From contig JAJYHT010000088.1 of NCBI GenBank assembly GCA_021784595.1, forward strand, positions 1 through 64,000: a stretch of 64,000 bases of DNA, in the 5' to 3' direction. Position 1 is the first letter of the stretch, and each line of letters starts with the position of its first letter. The DNA is from Bacillota bacterium. GTDB lineage: Bacteria > Bacillota > Sulfobacillia > Sulfobacillales > Sulfobacillaceae. The notes under the pieces were generated by a model. That model had not been told where the DNA came from. It did not search any database and worked only from the letters and a program-made list of their open reading frames with translations. Shown here piece by piece: positions 1-9,534 of this stretch. The translations under genes were made by a program, and so were the position numbers.

Positions 1-384
1 TATGACAATCGGAGCCCATTATTTTGATCTCCTCGTCATTGTAAATCGAACCACCCCACGCCGTCATTGGAGAGTTTTACTATCGCTGGAAAAGAAGCGG
101 TATACATGCCAACGGAGTGAATGGGACCCCGGGTACTAATGTGACCGCCATTTTAGTCGATCCGATGACAAATAGCATTAGCGCCAACACATTACCACGG
201 GACGTGGTTTTTCACACCACTCTCTCCCTCTCAGTGTCACGAGTAGAATCGCGGGTGTTGACATCAGCGCGGCGCGGGGAACTCAGAGAAAAAATTCCTC
301 CCCAAAGCGTATCCTGCGAAAGGAAAATCAAAATTGATGTCGAACTTTTACCTCGGATACGGGGTTTTGCTGACGGAGGTCGTC
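1..384. other. No supported gene
   Basis: I see no convincing coding sequence here. A 148-codon frame begins at 117, but it has no ribosome binding site, resembles no family I know and runs into the lipoprotein gene in another frame. The stretch probably holds the promoter of the gene starting at 385. Confidence 0.4.
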
Positions 385-1269
385 ATGTTCGCAAAAGGAC
401 CGCCCCGGCGACCGGGGCAATGGCTGTGGGTCCTGGTATTGCCCGAAATGATTGTGGGTTGCGGGCTGTTTTCCCGTGTTGCCAAAACTCCTCTAGCTCA
501 TACCGTGCCCATTGTCATGTCGTCTACTACTCCAAGTGCGACACCTTCCAATACGAAGTCTAGCTCTCCCTTCTCGCCAACGCCGTCGTCAGTACCCTCG
601 GAATCACCACTGAGCTCGTCTCCGGTCTCCTCTTTCCCGACCACCAGCATTCCGGTCCCGTCTGCTACGCATCCCGGTCTCGTGTCCATGTTTCCGATGT
701 CGGGACCGCATGGGACCGTCGTAACTTTTGTCGGAGTGGGATTAGGCACCAGCCCCGGCCGGGTGGTGTTCCTCTCCTCCCTGCAAACGCAAGGTGGCAC
801 TGCGCTCGCCATCCGAGGATGGACGGAGACTCGGATTCAGGCGATAGTGCCGTACCCTTTAGCTACCGGGGTGTACACGCCGGAACTCTGGACAGCGGCA
901 GGGATACCAGTGGGTCCGACCAGCGATGTAGCGTGGCCGCTGTTTACGGTCTCCGGGCCAGCGCCTTCGGTGACCGGACTGAGCCCCGCCATGGCCATGG
1001 CGGGAAGTTTGATTACCATCACCGGCGACAATTTCGGATCGAAATCCGGCCGCGTCTCGCTGTGCCAGTTTTGCGGTACGGCATCACAAATCGACGGGAC
1101 CGCCACGATTGTCGTCTGGACCCCCACCGAGATCCAGGCACGAGTGCCGGGGATGCAGAACGGTGTCGCGGAGATCCACCTGACCACGGCGGCGGGGCAA
1201 GTCGTGCTAGCGGGCACCATTGAAACAGGAGGGGCGTCTTCATCCCCCGGAGGCGCAGCCTCCGGCTAG
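385..1269 (+). CDS. Secreted lipoprotein with two IPT/TIG domains
   Basis: Probable surface lipoprotein of 294 aa. The chosen ATG follows GGAGG by five bases; an in-frame start 51 bases upstream has no such site. A basic N-terminus and a hydrophobic stretch lead to the lipobox I-V-G-C near residue 21, so lipidation and export are predicted. A Ser/Thr/Pro-rich linker (about residues 35 to 95) resembles a wall-spanning spacer. Two immunoglobulin-like IPT/TIG repeats follow, each with a motif of the type P-x-x-G-x-x-x-T-I-T-G-x-x-F-G (clearest at GDNFGSKSG). Such domains usually bind carbohydrate or protein; the ligand is unknown. It lies in the accessory region next to two other unusual envelope proteins. 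Confidence 0.7.
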   Translation: MFAKGPPRRPGQWLWVLVLPEMIVGCGLFSRVAKTPLAHTVPIVMSSTTPSATPSNTKSSSPFSPTPSSVPSESPLSSSPVSSFPTTSIPVPSATHPGLVSMFPMSGPHGTVVTFVGVGLGTSPGRVVFLSSLQTQGGTALAIRGWTETRIQAIVPYPLATGVYTPELWTAAGIPVGPTSDVAWPLFTVSGPAPSVTGLSPAMAMAGSLITITGDNFGSKSGRVSLCQFCGTASQIDGTATIVVWTPTEIQARVPGMQNGVAEIHLTTAAGQVVLAGTIETGGASSSPGGAASG

Positions 1270-1343
1270 GGTAGGTCAGAAGTCAGAGATGTCTAACCGC
1301 GTCGATCCGAATAAGATTGGACGCAATAAAAGGAGGCAACATC

Positions 1344-1847
1344 ATGGCAGTCGGGTCTCGGTCATTGGCGGATGTGGAGAAAATCCTTTCCAGTGTGGAT
1401 TGGAAGCAAGGCGCAGCCCTGTCCGATTTGTCGGCCGGCGATTTTTGGCTGACGCTGGACAAAGGCTTTGTGCCCTTGGGACTGGTGTTGGGCAACAGTG
1501 TGTTTAGCATGGGCATTACCGGCGGCTTCGCGACGGGGCTTCGGGGTTTGGCACGCGGTGAACTGATCGAGTTCACCGAACTGATGTACGACGCGCGGCG
1601 CTTGGCCCTGGCCCGCATGAAAACCGAGGCCGACGATCTCGGCGCAGATGCCGTGGTCGGCGTAAAAATCAACATTATTCATCATGGTGACGTGATCGAA
1701 GTCACAGCAGTGGGCACGGCGGTCAAAAAGGTGAGCGCGCCGCAGGATTCGCAGGCGCAGGTCGTGGTCCCTGTTGGCGGACATCAGGTGGTGCACCAGG
1801 AAACCGTCGTGCCTAATTCGGGCGGTGGACCCAGCCGCAGATTTTAA
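1344..1847 (+). CDS. YbjQ/UPF0145 family protein
   Basis: A 167-aa protein with the YbjQ (UPF0145, heavy-metal-binding domain) fold. The segment ELMYDARRLALARM, then DLGADAVVGVKIN, then the strand DVIEVTAVGTAV is the family signature, in which small beta-rich subunits form pentamers. The biochemical role of the family is unsettled. The ATG at 1344 is preceded by AGGAGG with seven bases between; an upstream in-frame TTG lacks a site. An N-terminal extension of about 60 residues and a Gln/Val-rich tail exceed the usual family length of about 110. It is probably co-transcribed with the zinc-ribbon gene 36 bases downstream. Confidence 0.75.
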   Translation: MAVGSRSLADVEKILSSVDWKQGAALSDLSAGDFWLTLDKGFVPLGLVLGNSVFSMGITGGFATGLRGLARGELIEFTELMYDARRLALARMKTEADDLGADAVVGVKINIIHHGDVIEVTAVGTAVKKVSAPQDSQAQVVVPVGGHQVVHQETVVPNSGGGPSRRF

Positions 1848-1883
1848 TGACGGAAGAAACACAGAGCAAAGGAGATCTGGGCC

Positions 1884-2879
1884 ATGAGATGTCAGAATTG
1901 TCGGGGATTTGCGCCGGACGATGTGGAGCGTTGTCCCTATTGTGGCGAGCCGCTGGCGATAAAGCCACCTACTGCCAGCAATTCTTCATGGGATCCCCCG
2001 CTACTGGGCAATCCTGCCGCTGGGACAGAACCCTCGTCGACGGATCCCCCCGGCGGGACATCGCAGCATGGGGCGACACCACCAACCACAAAGCCGGAGA
2101 TCTATCCTTGGCAGGAAGGCCCGTCGGACGTCAGAGGTGGTGCCTTTCAGCGCCTGGTGTCGTGGACCATGGGGCACCTCTGGGGAATTGCCGGTGCCAT
2201 GGTCTTGTTGATCCTGGCATTGGGCATGGATGCGGTCAGGCACAGTATCGGCGGGTTTTTGGACATTTTTTGGGGATTGCTGGCATGGCTTCTGGCGGTG
2301 AACTTGGTGCGCCGACGAGGCCTTCCCCGGGTACCCGTGGGAGTTATCCTTGGCGTTGTGGGAACGGCATTATGGGTACTCGGATTTCGCGCACTTAGTG
2401 CCTCCACCTCCTCGTCAGCGGTGCCGGAGCCTGTCGTGCATCCGGTAGGGACTAGTCCGAGCGTGCCCGGTGTCAGTGTCCGCACAGTGGACGTGACCAT
2501 TACGGGAAACCGACCTTGGGTGGCGACGCCAGTATACCTGGAACCTGGTGAGGTGGTGAAGATCACTGCGACCGGGATTATCAACAACGGTAGTATTTAT
2601 CCCCAAGTAGCCAACAACTCGCCAGCGGGTCATGGGGTGGTGACTGCGAACGGCGGCTGTACCGCGGCGGTGACGCCGCAACACGGGTACATTGCGCCGG
2701 GATTTCCGTGTTGGTCGCTTATCGGACGCATTGGATCCGGGGCACCCTTCGAAGTCGGCACTCAACGTAGTTTCACTACCCCTGTCGCCGGCGTACTCTT
2801 TCTGGGCGCGGACAACAATACGTTTGGCACAAGCACAGGAAGCTGGTCGGTGGCAATTACGGTGTCGGGACGCCTTTAA
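1884..2879 (+). CDS. Zinc-ribbon membrane protein with PA-IL (LecA)-like domain
   Basis: A 331-aa protein with three parts. Residues 1 to 22 form a zinc ribbon (CQNC then CPYCG). After a Pro-rich linker, about residues 98 to 170 hold three hydrophobic membrane segments. The last 130 residues resemble the calcium-dependent galactose lectin PA-IL/LecA: GEVVKITATG early, LIGRIG in the middle and GSWSVAITV at the end. The LecA loop that supplies calcium and sugar ligands is only partly kept (an Asp is present, the Asn-Asn pair is not), so sugar binding is uncertain. The lectin-like part would face outside and the zinc ribbon inside. The combination is unusual. Confidence 0.65.
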   Translation: MRCQNCRGFAPDDVERCPYCGEPLAIKPPTASNSSWDPPLLGNPAAGTEPSSTDPPGGTSQHGATPPTTKPEIYPWQEGPSDVRGGAFQRLVSWTMGHLWGIAGAMVLLILALGMDAVRHSIGGFLDIFWGLLAWLLAVNLVRRRGLPRVPVGVILGVVGTALWVLGFRALSASTSSSAVPEPVVHPVGTSPSVPGVSVRTVDVTITGNRPWVATPVYLEPGEVVKITATGIINNGSIYPQVANNSPAGHGVVTANGGCTAAVTPQHGYIAPGFPCWSLIGRIGSGAPFEVGTQRSFTTPVAGVLFLGADNNTFGTSTGSWSVAITVSGRL

Positions 2880-3114
2880 CCGCGGTCCTAATTTCCAAAA
2901 CGCGCCGCAGGCAACCCAGTTTACACTACAACAAGAACACCTGGAGTTTTATCCTGATGTCGAGTTTGTTATTGTTCACAATACTGGGTAATCATCAAGA
3001 ACGGAGCCCCACCACCATATGCGCTAACTTTTGATTCTAGGGCGTCACCCTAATGGATTTTGATAGATCGGTCGCGAAGTAGAACGGAACAATCCATTCC
3101 TACTGAGATGAGCT
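2880..3114. other. No supported gene
   Basis: I see no coding sequence or clear regulatory element between the lectin-like gene and the transposase relic. Confidence 0.4.
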
Positions 3115-3357
3115 GTGATGCCGCACGAGAAGGTGAGTGATATGAGGAGCTCACGGCTGAACAAACAATGGGCGATCTTGTTACATTTTCTGTCCGAAAC
3201 GGCGGCATGCGCCGTCGAAATCTTAGAACTGTATCGCTTTCGATGGCAAATCCAATGCACCTTCAAACGCTTAAAAACTTTGGGTATGCAGATTTTAGTG
3301 CGTTGCCGAAGGCGCGCGGCTTGGGAGCAAGTCGTCGCCGAACTATGCGAGAGATGA
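3115..3357 (+). pseudogene. IS4-type transposase C-terminal remnant
   Basis: An 80-codon fragment whose centre reads ILELYRFRWQIQCTFKRLK. This matches the conserved C-terminal block of IS4-family DDE transposases (Y-R-x-R-W-x-I-x-x-x-F-K-R-L-K, containing the tail of the YREK signature). The catalytic N-terminal and central parts are missing, and I cannot identify inverted repeats. It is a decayed insertion sequence in a region with other mobile-element debris. Confidence 0.6.
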
Positions 3358-4009
3358 GGCACGGCCCCTCGAAATCGCCTTACAGGAGGAGATTTCAAAC
3401 CACCGTCAGCGGCTTGGACCAAAAGCCCCGGTCGTGTGCGTGACGGGGAAAAGGCTCCACTAGACGGCGTCAGGTGTGTGCACGGGAGCTGAACGTCGGT
3501 GAGCCCCTGATGAGGTGTCGAAAGGATAGAGACGCCATCAAAATCGGGATCCTGAAATTATCCCGGCAGGAGTGGCGGGAATGTTTACTGGCTTCACGAT
3601 GGTCGGCATGAAGGGGGCAGGAACCGTGCACAGGCTCGCGCATGGAACGCAGGACCCTTCGTTGCGATGGGCGGTGGAAAATGCTGAGCGGCAGCGCCGC
3701 GAGACAGAAAGACCCAAAGCGCAGCAAGGGACGGAGGTTCTTGTCGTAGTGATGGACATTCGTAATGGCAGGGGAGCCAATATCTGTATATCGTCATAGA
3801 GATGGACGAATTCAGCAATAAAATTTCCCACTTAGGTCGGGAATTTTTTACAGCCTAGCATGCCCGTATTCTCCCAATCCAGCCAGTATTTAACTGGGAA
3901 TTGCCACTGGGGAATGAATACGCTTTTTTGAGGAATCGTAAATGACGATATACAGCCATGATAGACTTGGACTTGCATTGGGGGCTCCTTTCCACGCATT
4001 TCGCCGTTC
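3358..4009. other. Degenerate intergenic stretch
   Basis: Several short frames exist on both strands, but none shows a ribosome binding site and a recognisable family together. The stretch lies between an insertion-sequence relic and an integrase relic and is best read as decayed accessory DNA. A weak hairpin with a T tract lies at its centre right (3825 to 3849). Confidence 0.4.
3825..3849 (+). terminator. Weak hairpin plus T6 tract
   Basis: TTCCC at 3825 to 3829 can pair with GGGAA at 3839 to 3843, and six T residues follow at once. The five-base stem is short, so this is a marginal intrinsic terminator with no convincing gene upstream. Confidence 0.25.
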
Positions 4010-5069
4010 TTGGGCTCGGAACCAGGATTCTGTTCCGCGTGCGTGGCCAAGCCAGCAACAATGCGGGATGCCCAAGACGCTCTAGGTCAAACTGTGTCGC
4101 GGATGCGTGATCCCACAGAAGGGACAACCGTCGCGAGAAAGCGTAGGAAAGACTTCGACATCTCAGGCACAAATGCAAAACCGGTGATGGCGAGCGCGGT
4201 TGCGAAGAAACCGCTGAAGGCACTGACGCCTTTGGACTTTCAAGGCATTTACACGGATATGACCCGAGCGGGGAAAGCGGCGACGACGGTTCGGCATACG
4301 CATACCGTTGTGCGAGACGCGCTGAGTGATGCGGTCGAGTGGGGGATGATTCCCTTTAACCCCGTTGATCGCACCAAACCCCCGAAGAAGACGGTGGCTC
4401 CTGTCGACACAATGTCGGCGTCGGATGAGGCGAGGGCACTATTAGAGGTGGCGGATCATCACCGCCTCAAGGCGTTATGGTAAGTTCTTGCGTTAAGCGG
4501 GTGTCGGCGAGGAGAAGCTTTGGTTCTCCAATGGACCGATATCGATGAAAACAAGAAACTCATTTACATCCGATGGGAGTTTACGCAGTATCCATGAACC
4601 TGAAACTGCTTAGGGGCGACGCACATTAGCGGTGACGCCCTATGTGTTAGGATTGCTTGACCAACATCATCGTCAACAGACACTCGAACGGTTGACTAAA
4701 GGTTCGGCGTGGAACAATAAAGATGGGTATGTCTTTGCCACGCGAGACGGCAGAATGTTGTGGCCTAACGACGTGTGGGCGACATTCAAACGCCTGCTCA
4801 AAAAAGCCGGATTGCGAAGCAACATTCGCATCCATGACCTACGCCATGCGATGGCTTCGTTCTGGCTTGCCAACGGTGTCCCCATTAAAATCGTCAGCGA
4901 ACGGTTGGGACATGCGAATATTAGCATTACGCTGCAAGTCTACGGCCATCTGCTTCCCAATATGCAAGAGCAAGCGGCGGCCGACATGGAAGAGGCGTTC
5001 TTAGGGACACGGGCCGCAGAAACATCCATAAACACCGTGACAAGTCGGATACAGGACACCGATTTTTGA
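4010..5069 (+). pseudogene. Tyrosine recombinase (phage integrase), disrupted
   Basis: Relic of an island or phage integrase. The first part carries the core-binding domain (LKALTPLDFQGIYTDMTRAG, then DAVEWGMIPFNPVD). The catalytic domain follows, with Arg in SGCRRGEAL, the H-x-x-R box IHDLRHAMAS, LGHANI and the tyrosine in LQVYGH, so every catalytic residue can still be read. The frame is broken three times: TAA at 4481, a +1 shift near 4595, and TAG at 4611 in the second frame. The N-terminus before about 4190 is poorly conserved and the true start is lost. The relic ends 58 bases before a tRNA-Gln 3' fragment, which fits a tRNA-targeting integrase. Confidence 0.85.
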
Positions 5070-5127
5070 CAACTGGTGGAATGACGCCATTTATCATGAC
5101 AGTTCATCATACAAAAAACGTGATTTT

Positions 5128-5178
5128 GCGGGACTTTGGATCCCGCACGCGCAAGTTCGAGTCCTGCCTCCCCAGCCA
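5128..5178 (+). repeat. tRNA-Gln(TTG) 3' half, putative att site
   Basis: The sequence can be read as the 3' half of a tRNA. An anticodon stem of CGGGA and TCCCG encloses the loop CTTTGGA (anticodon TTG). A T arm follows with loop TTCGAGT, its stem carrying one A-C mismatch, then the acceptor strand CTCCCCA and GCCA. The 27 bases upstream contain no D arm or 5' acceptor strand, so this is not a complete gene. Integrases that target tRNA genes leave exactly such a duplicated 3' segment at the far end of the inserted element. The relic integrase directly upstream supports this reading. Confidence 0.75.
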
Positions 5179-5355
5179 CCGCGGCGTCACTACATATCGT
5201 GCATTTATACAACGTGCGACGGGTGCATGGCAAGCAAACTGCAAAGAGACAGCGGGGTGTCATGCTAAAAATTTTTTCAAAGGGCAGGAATTCGCCCAAG
5301 CCAGAGCGAAACCATTGAAAAACAGTAAAAATCTTGTGCCCGAAAGGAAAGCTCC

Positions 5356-5592
5356 ATGGACGCGGAATTAAAAATGTACCTTGACGCCATTCGCCATGAA
5401 ATGGTGAAGTTAAATGCTGACACTAATCAGCGCATGGAACAGTTGATCGCGCAAACCCAGATTTTGATGGAGGCGGTGCGCCATGACGTACGGGGAGTGG
5501 CGGACGGGGTCATCCAAGTAGAGGCGAAACTTGACCGCGTCTACACCGATCACGAAAGGCGTCTGACCCGTTTGGAAGAACGCATAGGTTAA
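5356..5592 (+). CDS. Small coiled-coil protein of unknown function
   Basis: A 78-aa hydrophilic protein with heptad-like spacing (LDAIRHEMVKLN, RMEQLIAQTQILMEAV, then LDRVYTDHERRLTRLEERI), which predicts an almost wholly helical coiled coil. The ATG follows AGGAAAG by five to six bases. Similar short coiled-coil proteins occur near mobile elements in Firmicutes, but I cannot assign a function. It sits just outside the putative att site. Confidence 0.5.
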   Translation: MDAELKMYLDAIRHEMVKLNADTNQRMEQLIAQTQILMEAVRHDVRGVADGVIQVEAKLDRVYTDHERRLTRLEERIG

Positions 5593-5895
5593 AACCTAGC
5601 AGAACAAGATGCAACATGATGGCCTCCTGAGGCAAAACGTGCTTTTATCGTTCTTTAGGTTATTTTTGGACCGAGTATCACCAAGCCAAGGGTTCGAACC
5701 GGAAGCCATACCACGCGATGATTTCGATTGCGCTCTCGGTAGTGGAAGAGGGGTCGCTAACTTAGGATGCATGAGATGCATGGTGGGCGGGATCGAAAGT
5801 CACCGTGATCGGTTAGCGATGCCGACATGATTGGGGAGTTCTCACGGCAACTGTGATGCAAAGTGACCGTGAACCCAGAGCATTTGATTTATGAT
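5593..5895. other. Possible mobile-element debris with repeats
   Basis: No intact gene is visible. A 32-codon frame at 5667 to 5765 reads like part of a protein (YHQAKGSNRKPYHAMI) and then stops. Two near-identical 15-mers of the form AAAGTSACCGTGAWC lie at 5796 to 5810 and 5860 to 5874. The sequence gtcgctaac near 5753 is inverted as gttagcga near 5812. This looks like insertion-sequence debris, but I cannot name the family. Confidence 0.3.
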
Positions 5896-6270
5896 TTATG
5901 TTTTGGCACGGCGTTTGCTGCGCGCGATGCCCATTTCCGCCATGCCCATCGCCACTAGCATCAAAACCAAGTGCAATATACCTAGTAGGTTACCCGAAAT
6001 CCGCATGAAAAGCGCAATTACAGCTCCAAGCAGAACGACAAAGGACGCTACCCATAGAGGTCCGGAGGCGCCAGGGGCAATCTTGCCTGCTTGCCAAGCC
6101 AGCGCCCACATAGACCCTAACACGAGCAGACCTGCAATAATGTGGGCATCAATCAATATCGGGGTGGGAGACCAGATGTTAAATAAATCCCCCAAACCCA
6201 GCAGCAGAGCCAACAAAAAGGCCGTACGTAAGAACATGGTGCCAAACTTCATCGGTTGTGCAGGTTTCAT
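5896..6270 (-). CDS. Small four-helix membrane protein
   Basis: A 124-aa hydrophobic protein with about four predicted membrane helices (FLRTAFLLALLLGLGDLF, DAHIIAGLLVLGSMWALA, WVASFVVLLGAVIALFM, GILHLVLMLVAMGMAEMG). The ATG at 6270 follows a GAGAGG sequence. It is the last gene of the menaquinone operon, 41 bases after menA. I do not recognise a characterised family. Its place suggests a role near quinone or respiratory metabolism, but that is inference only. Confidence 0.6.
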   Translation of the reverse strand: MKPAQPMKFGTMFLRTAFLLALLLGLGDLFNIWSPTPILIDAHIIAGLLVLGSMWALAWQAGKIAPGASGPLWVASFVVLLGAVIALFMRISGNLLGILHLVLMLVAMGMAEMGIARSKRRAKT

Positions 6271-6311
6271 TGTCGTCAACCTCTCTCTTCGAATATCCGT
6301 ATTTTACCATG

Positions 6312-7193
6312 TTATCGTAAAAATCCGCTCCATAAGATGCCCACGGTCAATAAGGTGCCTAGGATCAAATGCAATCGACCCACAATCGGAACTGCTTTCC
6401 GCAAGGCGTGGGGTGCTTGCAGTTGGCGCAGTGTGACGAAGGCTACGGGCAATGCCAGCCATACGATCAATAAAGGTGCCGGCAAGGCGCCCAAAGCTAC
6501 GGCCCCCGTAATCCATAGGACAATGGTTATAATCATCCCTCCAAACACTCGGAATCCACCGTTGACGCCGAATACGATAGGGATGGTACGACGTCCGTGC
6601 TGAGCATCTTTAATGCGATCGCGCAGGTTGTTGGCCAAGAGGATGGTAGCTACGGAAATTCCGACTGGCCAAGAAATGATCCAGGCAAGAGGTGTCATTT
6701 GGCCAGAAGCGGCGTACGTGGTGCCGAGAACCTCTAGCGGTCCCATGATGGCGAGCACCATAATTTCACCGAATGGTGTGGCCGATACGGGGTGGGGACC
6801 GGCGGTATACAGAAAACCTCCCAGAATGGCTAAAAGTCCTATAACCAGCAAAATATAGCCACGGAACCATACTAGCAATAGTCCTAGGACCAGTGCTACG
6901 GCGTAAGAAAGCAATGCCGCACGCAACACGGTTTGCGGTTTGACCTCGCCGGTTACGATAATGCCGCCGATTCCGAGGGATTCGATGTTGTCTTCTCCTC
7001 GTCGCCAATCGAAATATTCGTTGAGCATGTTGGCGGCAATTTGCATGATAAATGCGATTGCCAGCATATCAAACCAACACCACCAGACAAAATGCCCTGT
7101 GGTCCAGGCTGCGGCACCGCCGGCAAAAAGTGGAACTACAGTTGCCGTGAGTGTAGGCGGTCGCGCCACTCGTAGAAATTGTCTAAAAGTCAC
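6312..7193 (-). CDS. menA: 1,4-dihydroxy-2-naphthoate polyprenyltransferase
   Basis: Membrane prenyltransferase of 293 aa that attaches the polyprenyl tail to 1,4-dihydroxy-2-naphthoate, giving demethylmenaquinone. It is a UbiA-superfamily protein with both Asp-rich motifs: NEYFDWRRGED near residue 58 and NLRDRIKDAQHGR near residue 192, which bind the Mg-diphosphate of the prenyl donor. Eight or so hydrophobic helices surround them. The start is GTG, with GAGG seven bases upstream, 14 bases after menE. It completes the ring-to-lipid part of the pathway encoded by this operon. The methyltransferase MenG/UbiE is not in the window. Confidence 0.92.
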   Translation of the reverse strand: MTFRQFLRVARPPTLTATVVPLFAGGAAAWTTGHFVWWCWFDMLAIAFIMQIAANMLNEYFDWRRGEDNIESLGIGGIIVTGEVKPQTVLRAALLSYAVALVLGLLLVWFRGYILLVIGLLAILGGFLYTAGPHPVSATPFGEIMVLAIMGPLEVLGTTYAASGQMTPLAWIISWPVGISVATILLANNLRDRIKDAQHGRRTIPIVFGVNGGFRVFGGMIITIVLWITGAVALGALPAPLLIVWLALPVAFVTLRQLQAPHALRKAVPIVGRLHLILGTLLTVGILWSGFLR

Positions 7194-7207
7194 TATAATC
7201 CTCTTTC

Positions 7208-8710
7208 TTAGTCATGTAACGGAAAGACCTCATTCTGTTGCACCTGCCGACGCACCTGGTGGCGTTGGATTTTTCCACTCGGTGTTCTCGGCAGGGCGTT
7301 GACTAGAAAATACGCTGTAGGAATTTTATAACGCGCCAAGCGCGTCTGCAAGAAAGTCGTCAGATCATGGGGAATGGTGTCGTCGACGGTGACTAGCACG
7401 GCCACAATTTGTTCTCCCCATTCTTCATCAGGAATTCCGACTACAGCAGCTTCGGTCACTGCCGGGTGAGACGACAAGGCATTTTCTATTTCGGTGGGGG
7501 CAATATTTTCTGCACCACGGATTATCATATCGCTAAGGCGGTCTTTTATAAAAACCCATCCTGTATTGGTCAACATTCCGACATCGCGAGTATGCAGCCA
7601 ACCTTGTTGAAGAGTATTTGCGCTAACTGTCTCTTGTTTCCAATACCCAGCAAATACGGTGGGACCAGACACTAATATTTCGCCAGTTTGACCTACAGGC
7701 AGATCATGTCCGTCTTTGTCCACGATGCGTATTTCGGTGGGGAAGATGGGACGGCCCGCACTTCCGGGCGGTTCATCTTCCCACGGAACGAGTCCCGTAA
7801 CAACTTGCGAGCAGGTTTCAGTCAAACCGTAAGTAGGAACAATGGGAAGCCCTGATTGCCGGCCACGTTCAATCAAGTCTGGTGATGCCCCCGCTCCTCC
7901 CAACAAAATCATACGCAAGTCAGGCACTGCCCGGCCGCTCAGACCGTGGTCCAAAAGGCGCCAAAGCATAGTGGGGACCAACGAGGCTAAGCTAACCTGT
8001 TCTTCAATCATAGCATTCATCGCCGAATTTGCTTCAAAAGGGCTTCGCATGACAATGGCGCTCCCGTGAATGACGCTGCGAAAAATGATGGAGAGACCAG
8101 ACACATGGAATAGCGGCATAACAAACAGCCAACGGTCTTTGGGATCGGTACCCATATGCAGTCCCCCAAAGACAGCGCTCCAAAAGAAGTTTCCTGTCCG
8201 AAGCAACGCTCCCTTAGGTTGACTGGTCGTACCCGAGGTGTAAATCAGGGCGCATATTCGATTCAACTCGATGTTGGGCACCGGGGCATGGTGGGCTTCT
8301 ATGCGTGCCATAGTGCTCAATGGGACAACGGGAATCTCCTTAAAGGCCTGTAAATCGTAGCGAATCGCTTTAGGATCATAAAGAATCAATCGTGGTTCGG
8401 CATCTTTGAGTCGCACTTCAATTTCGGCCAGCGTTAATTTAGGATCCAACGGCACTAAGATGGCACCTAGACGTAACACACCGTGAACCAGGGCTACCGC
8501 GTCAGAAGTAGGAAATCCGATCCAGGCAATGCGGTCGCCCCACTGGGCGCCCGCTTGCACTAACAATGACCAGGCCCTATTAGCGGCTTGGTCTAGTTCG
8601 TGAAACGTCCACCGGGTATTGCCGTCATCCACCGCGAGGGCGCAGGGCCGAGTTAAGGCTTGCGCCCTCAGCCAATCGGGCGTGGCCGAAAGCTTGGTGT
8701 CGATCATCAT
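7208..8710 (-). CDS. menE: o-Succinylbenzoate-CoA ligase
   Basis: AMP-forming ligase of 500 aa that activates o-succinylbenzoate to its CoA thioester, in the cytoplasm. ANL-superfamily motifs are present: the P-loop-like [11 protein letters not shown] near residue 157, the A5 motif [10 protein letters not shown] near 296, [16 protein letters not shown] near 392 and the C-terminal catalytic lysine in [11 protein letters not shown]. Position inside the men operon makes MenE the best assignment over other acyl-CoA ligases. Its ATG overlaps the menB stop codon in an ATGA arrangement, so the two are probably translationally coupled. Confidence 0.88.
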   Translation of the reverse strand: MMIDTKLSATPDWLRAQALTRPCALAVDDGNTRWTFHELDQAANRAWSLLVQAGAQWGDRIAWIGFPTSDAVALVHGVLRLGAILVPLDPKLTLAEIEVRLKDAEPRLILYDPKAIRYDLQAFKEIPVVPLSTMARIEAHHAPVPNIELNRICALIYTSGTTSQPKGALLRTGNFFWSAVFGGLHMGTDPKDRWLFVMPLFHVSGLSIIFRSVIHGSAIVMRSPFEANSAMNAMIEEQVSLASLVPTMLWRLLDHGLSGRAVPDLRMILLGGAGASPDLIERGRQSGLPIVPTYGLTETCSQVVTGLVPWEDEPPGSAGRPIFPTEIRIVDKDGHDLPVGQTGEILVSGPTVFAGYWKQETVSANTLQQGWLHTRDVGMLTNTGWVFIKDRLSDMIIRGAENIAPTEIENALSSHPAVTEAAVVGIPDEEWGEQIVAVLVTVDDTIPHDLTTFLQTRLARYKIPTAYFLVNALPRTPSGKIQRHQVRRQVQQNEVFPLHD

Positions 8711-9534
8711 GGCAGACGGGGAAATTTACCAAAGTCCGGAGTCCGTCGTTCTAAAAAGGCATTTTTGCCTTCTTTCGCTTCTTCCGTCATGTAGTAGAGC
8801 ATGGTCGCATTGCCTGCTAATTCTTGGATGCCCGACAAACCATCCGTGTCGGCATTAAATGCCGACTTCAAAAACCGAATCGCGATCGGGCTCTTAGATA
8901 ATATTTCGTTAGCCCACTCAACGGTGGTCGCTTCCAGATTTTCCAACGGCACCACCGTGTTTACGAGTCCCATATCGAGTGCCTCTTGGGCATTGTACTG
9001 GCGGCATAAGTACCATATTTCCCGGGCTTTTTTGTGTCCCACGATGCGCGCTAACAGGGTAGAGCCATAACCTGCATCAAAACTGCCGACTTTAGGTCCG
9101 GTTTGTCCAAATATGGCATTGTCTGCGGCAATGGTCAGGTCGCACACAATGTGCAAAACATGGCCGCCGCCGATGGCATAACCTGCGACCATAGCGATTA
9201 CCGGTTTGGGGAGGCTTCTAATTTGCTTTTGCAAATCGAGTACATTTAAGCGAGGCACTCCGCTGGGGTCTACGTAGCCGCCTTCGCCTCGAATTCGTTG
9301 ATCGCCTCCAGAGCAAAATGCCAGGTCTCCCATTCCGGTCAGAATGGCGACCCCAATGTTCGGATTGTCGCGTACCCACGTAAACGCATCGGCTAGTTCA
9401 AACAGGGTTTGCGGTCGAAACGCATTGCGCACCTCAGGCCGGTTAATGGTGACTTTGGCAATGCCCTCATGTTCTTCTAATACAACATCGGTATAGGTTT
9501 TCACGAGATCCCAGTGGATTCCTGAATTAGCCAT
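8707..9534 (-). CDS. menB: 1,4-Dihydroxy-2-naphthoyl-CoA synthase
   Basis: Crotonase-fold enzyme of 275 aa that closes the second ring of the naphthoquinone by converting o-succinylbenzoyl-CoA to 1,4-dihydroxy-2-naphthoyl-CoA. Diagnostic segments are [13 protein letters not shown] (oxyanion and substrate loop), [36 protein letters not shown] and [16 protein letters not shown]. The GQTG segment is of the type found in bicarbonate-dependent MenB proteins. Length fits the family (about 270 to 285). It overlaps menH by eight bases upstream and menE by four downstream. Confidence 0.95.
   Translation of the reverse strand: MANSGIHWDLVKTYTDVVLEEHEGIAKVTINRPEVRNAFRPQTLFELADAFTWVRDNPNIGVAILTGMGDLAFCSGGDQRIRGEGGYVDPSGVPRLNVLDLQKQIRSLPKPVIAMVAGYAIGGGHVLHIVCDLTIAADNAIFGQTGPKVGSFDAGYGSTLLARIVGHKKAREIWYLCRQYNAQEALDMGLVNTVVPLENLEATTVEWANEILSKSPIAIRFLKSAFNADTDGLSGIQELAGNATMLYYMTEEAKEGKNAFLERRTPDFGKFPRLP

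Noticed and set aside
117-563. 148-codon plus-strand frame before the lipoprotein gene
   Set aside because: No ribosome binding site or family resemblance, and it overlaps the better supported lipoprotein in another frame.
3572-3799. 75-codon frame with a hydrophilic product
   Set aside because: No convincing ribosome binding site, no family, and it lies in decayed DNA.
4481-4613. UGA-type recoding as an explanation for the broken integrase
   Set aside because: The interrupting codons are TAA and TAG and there is also a frameshift, so ordinary decay explains it.
5128-5178. Complete tRNA-Gln gene
   Set aside because: The D arm, the anticodon-stem upstream context and the 5' acceptor strand are missing; only the 3' half is there.
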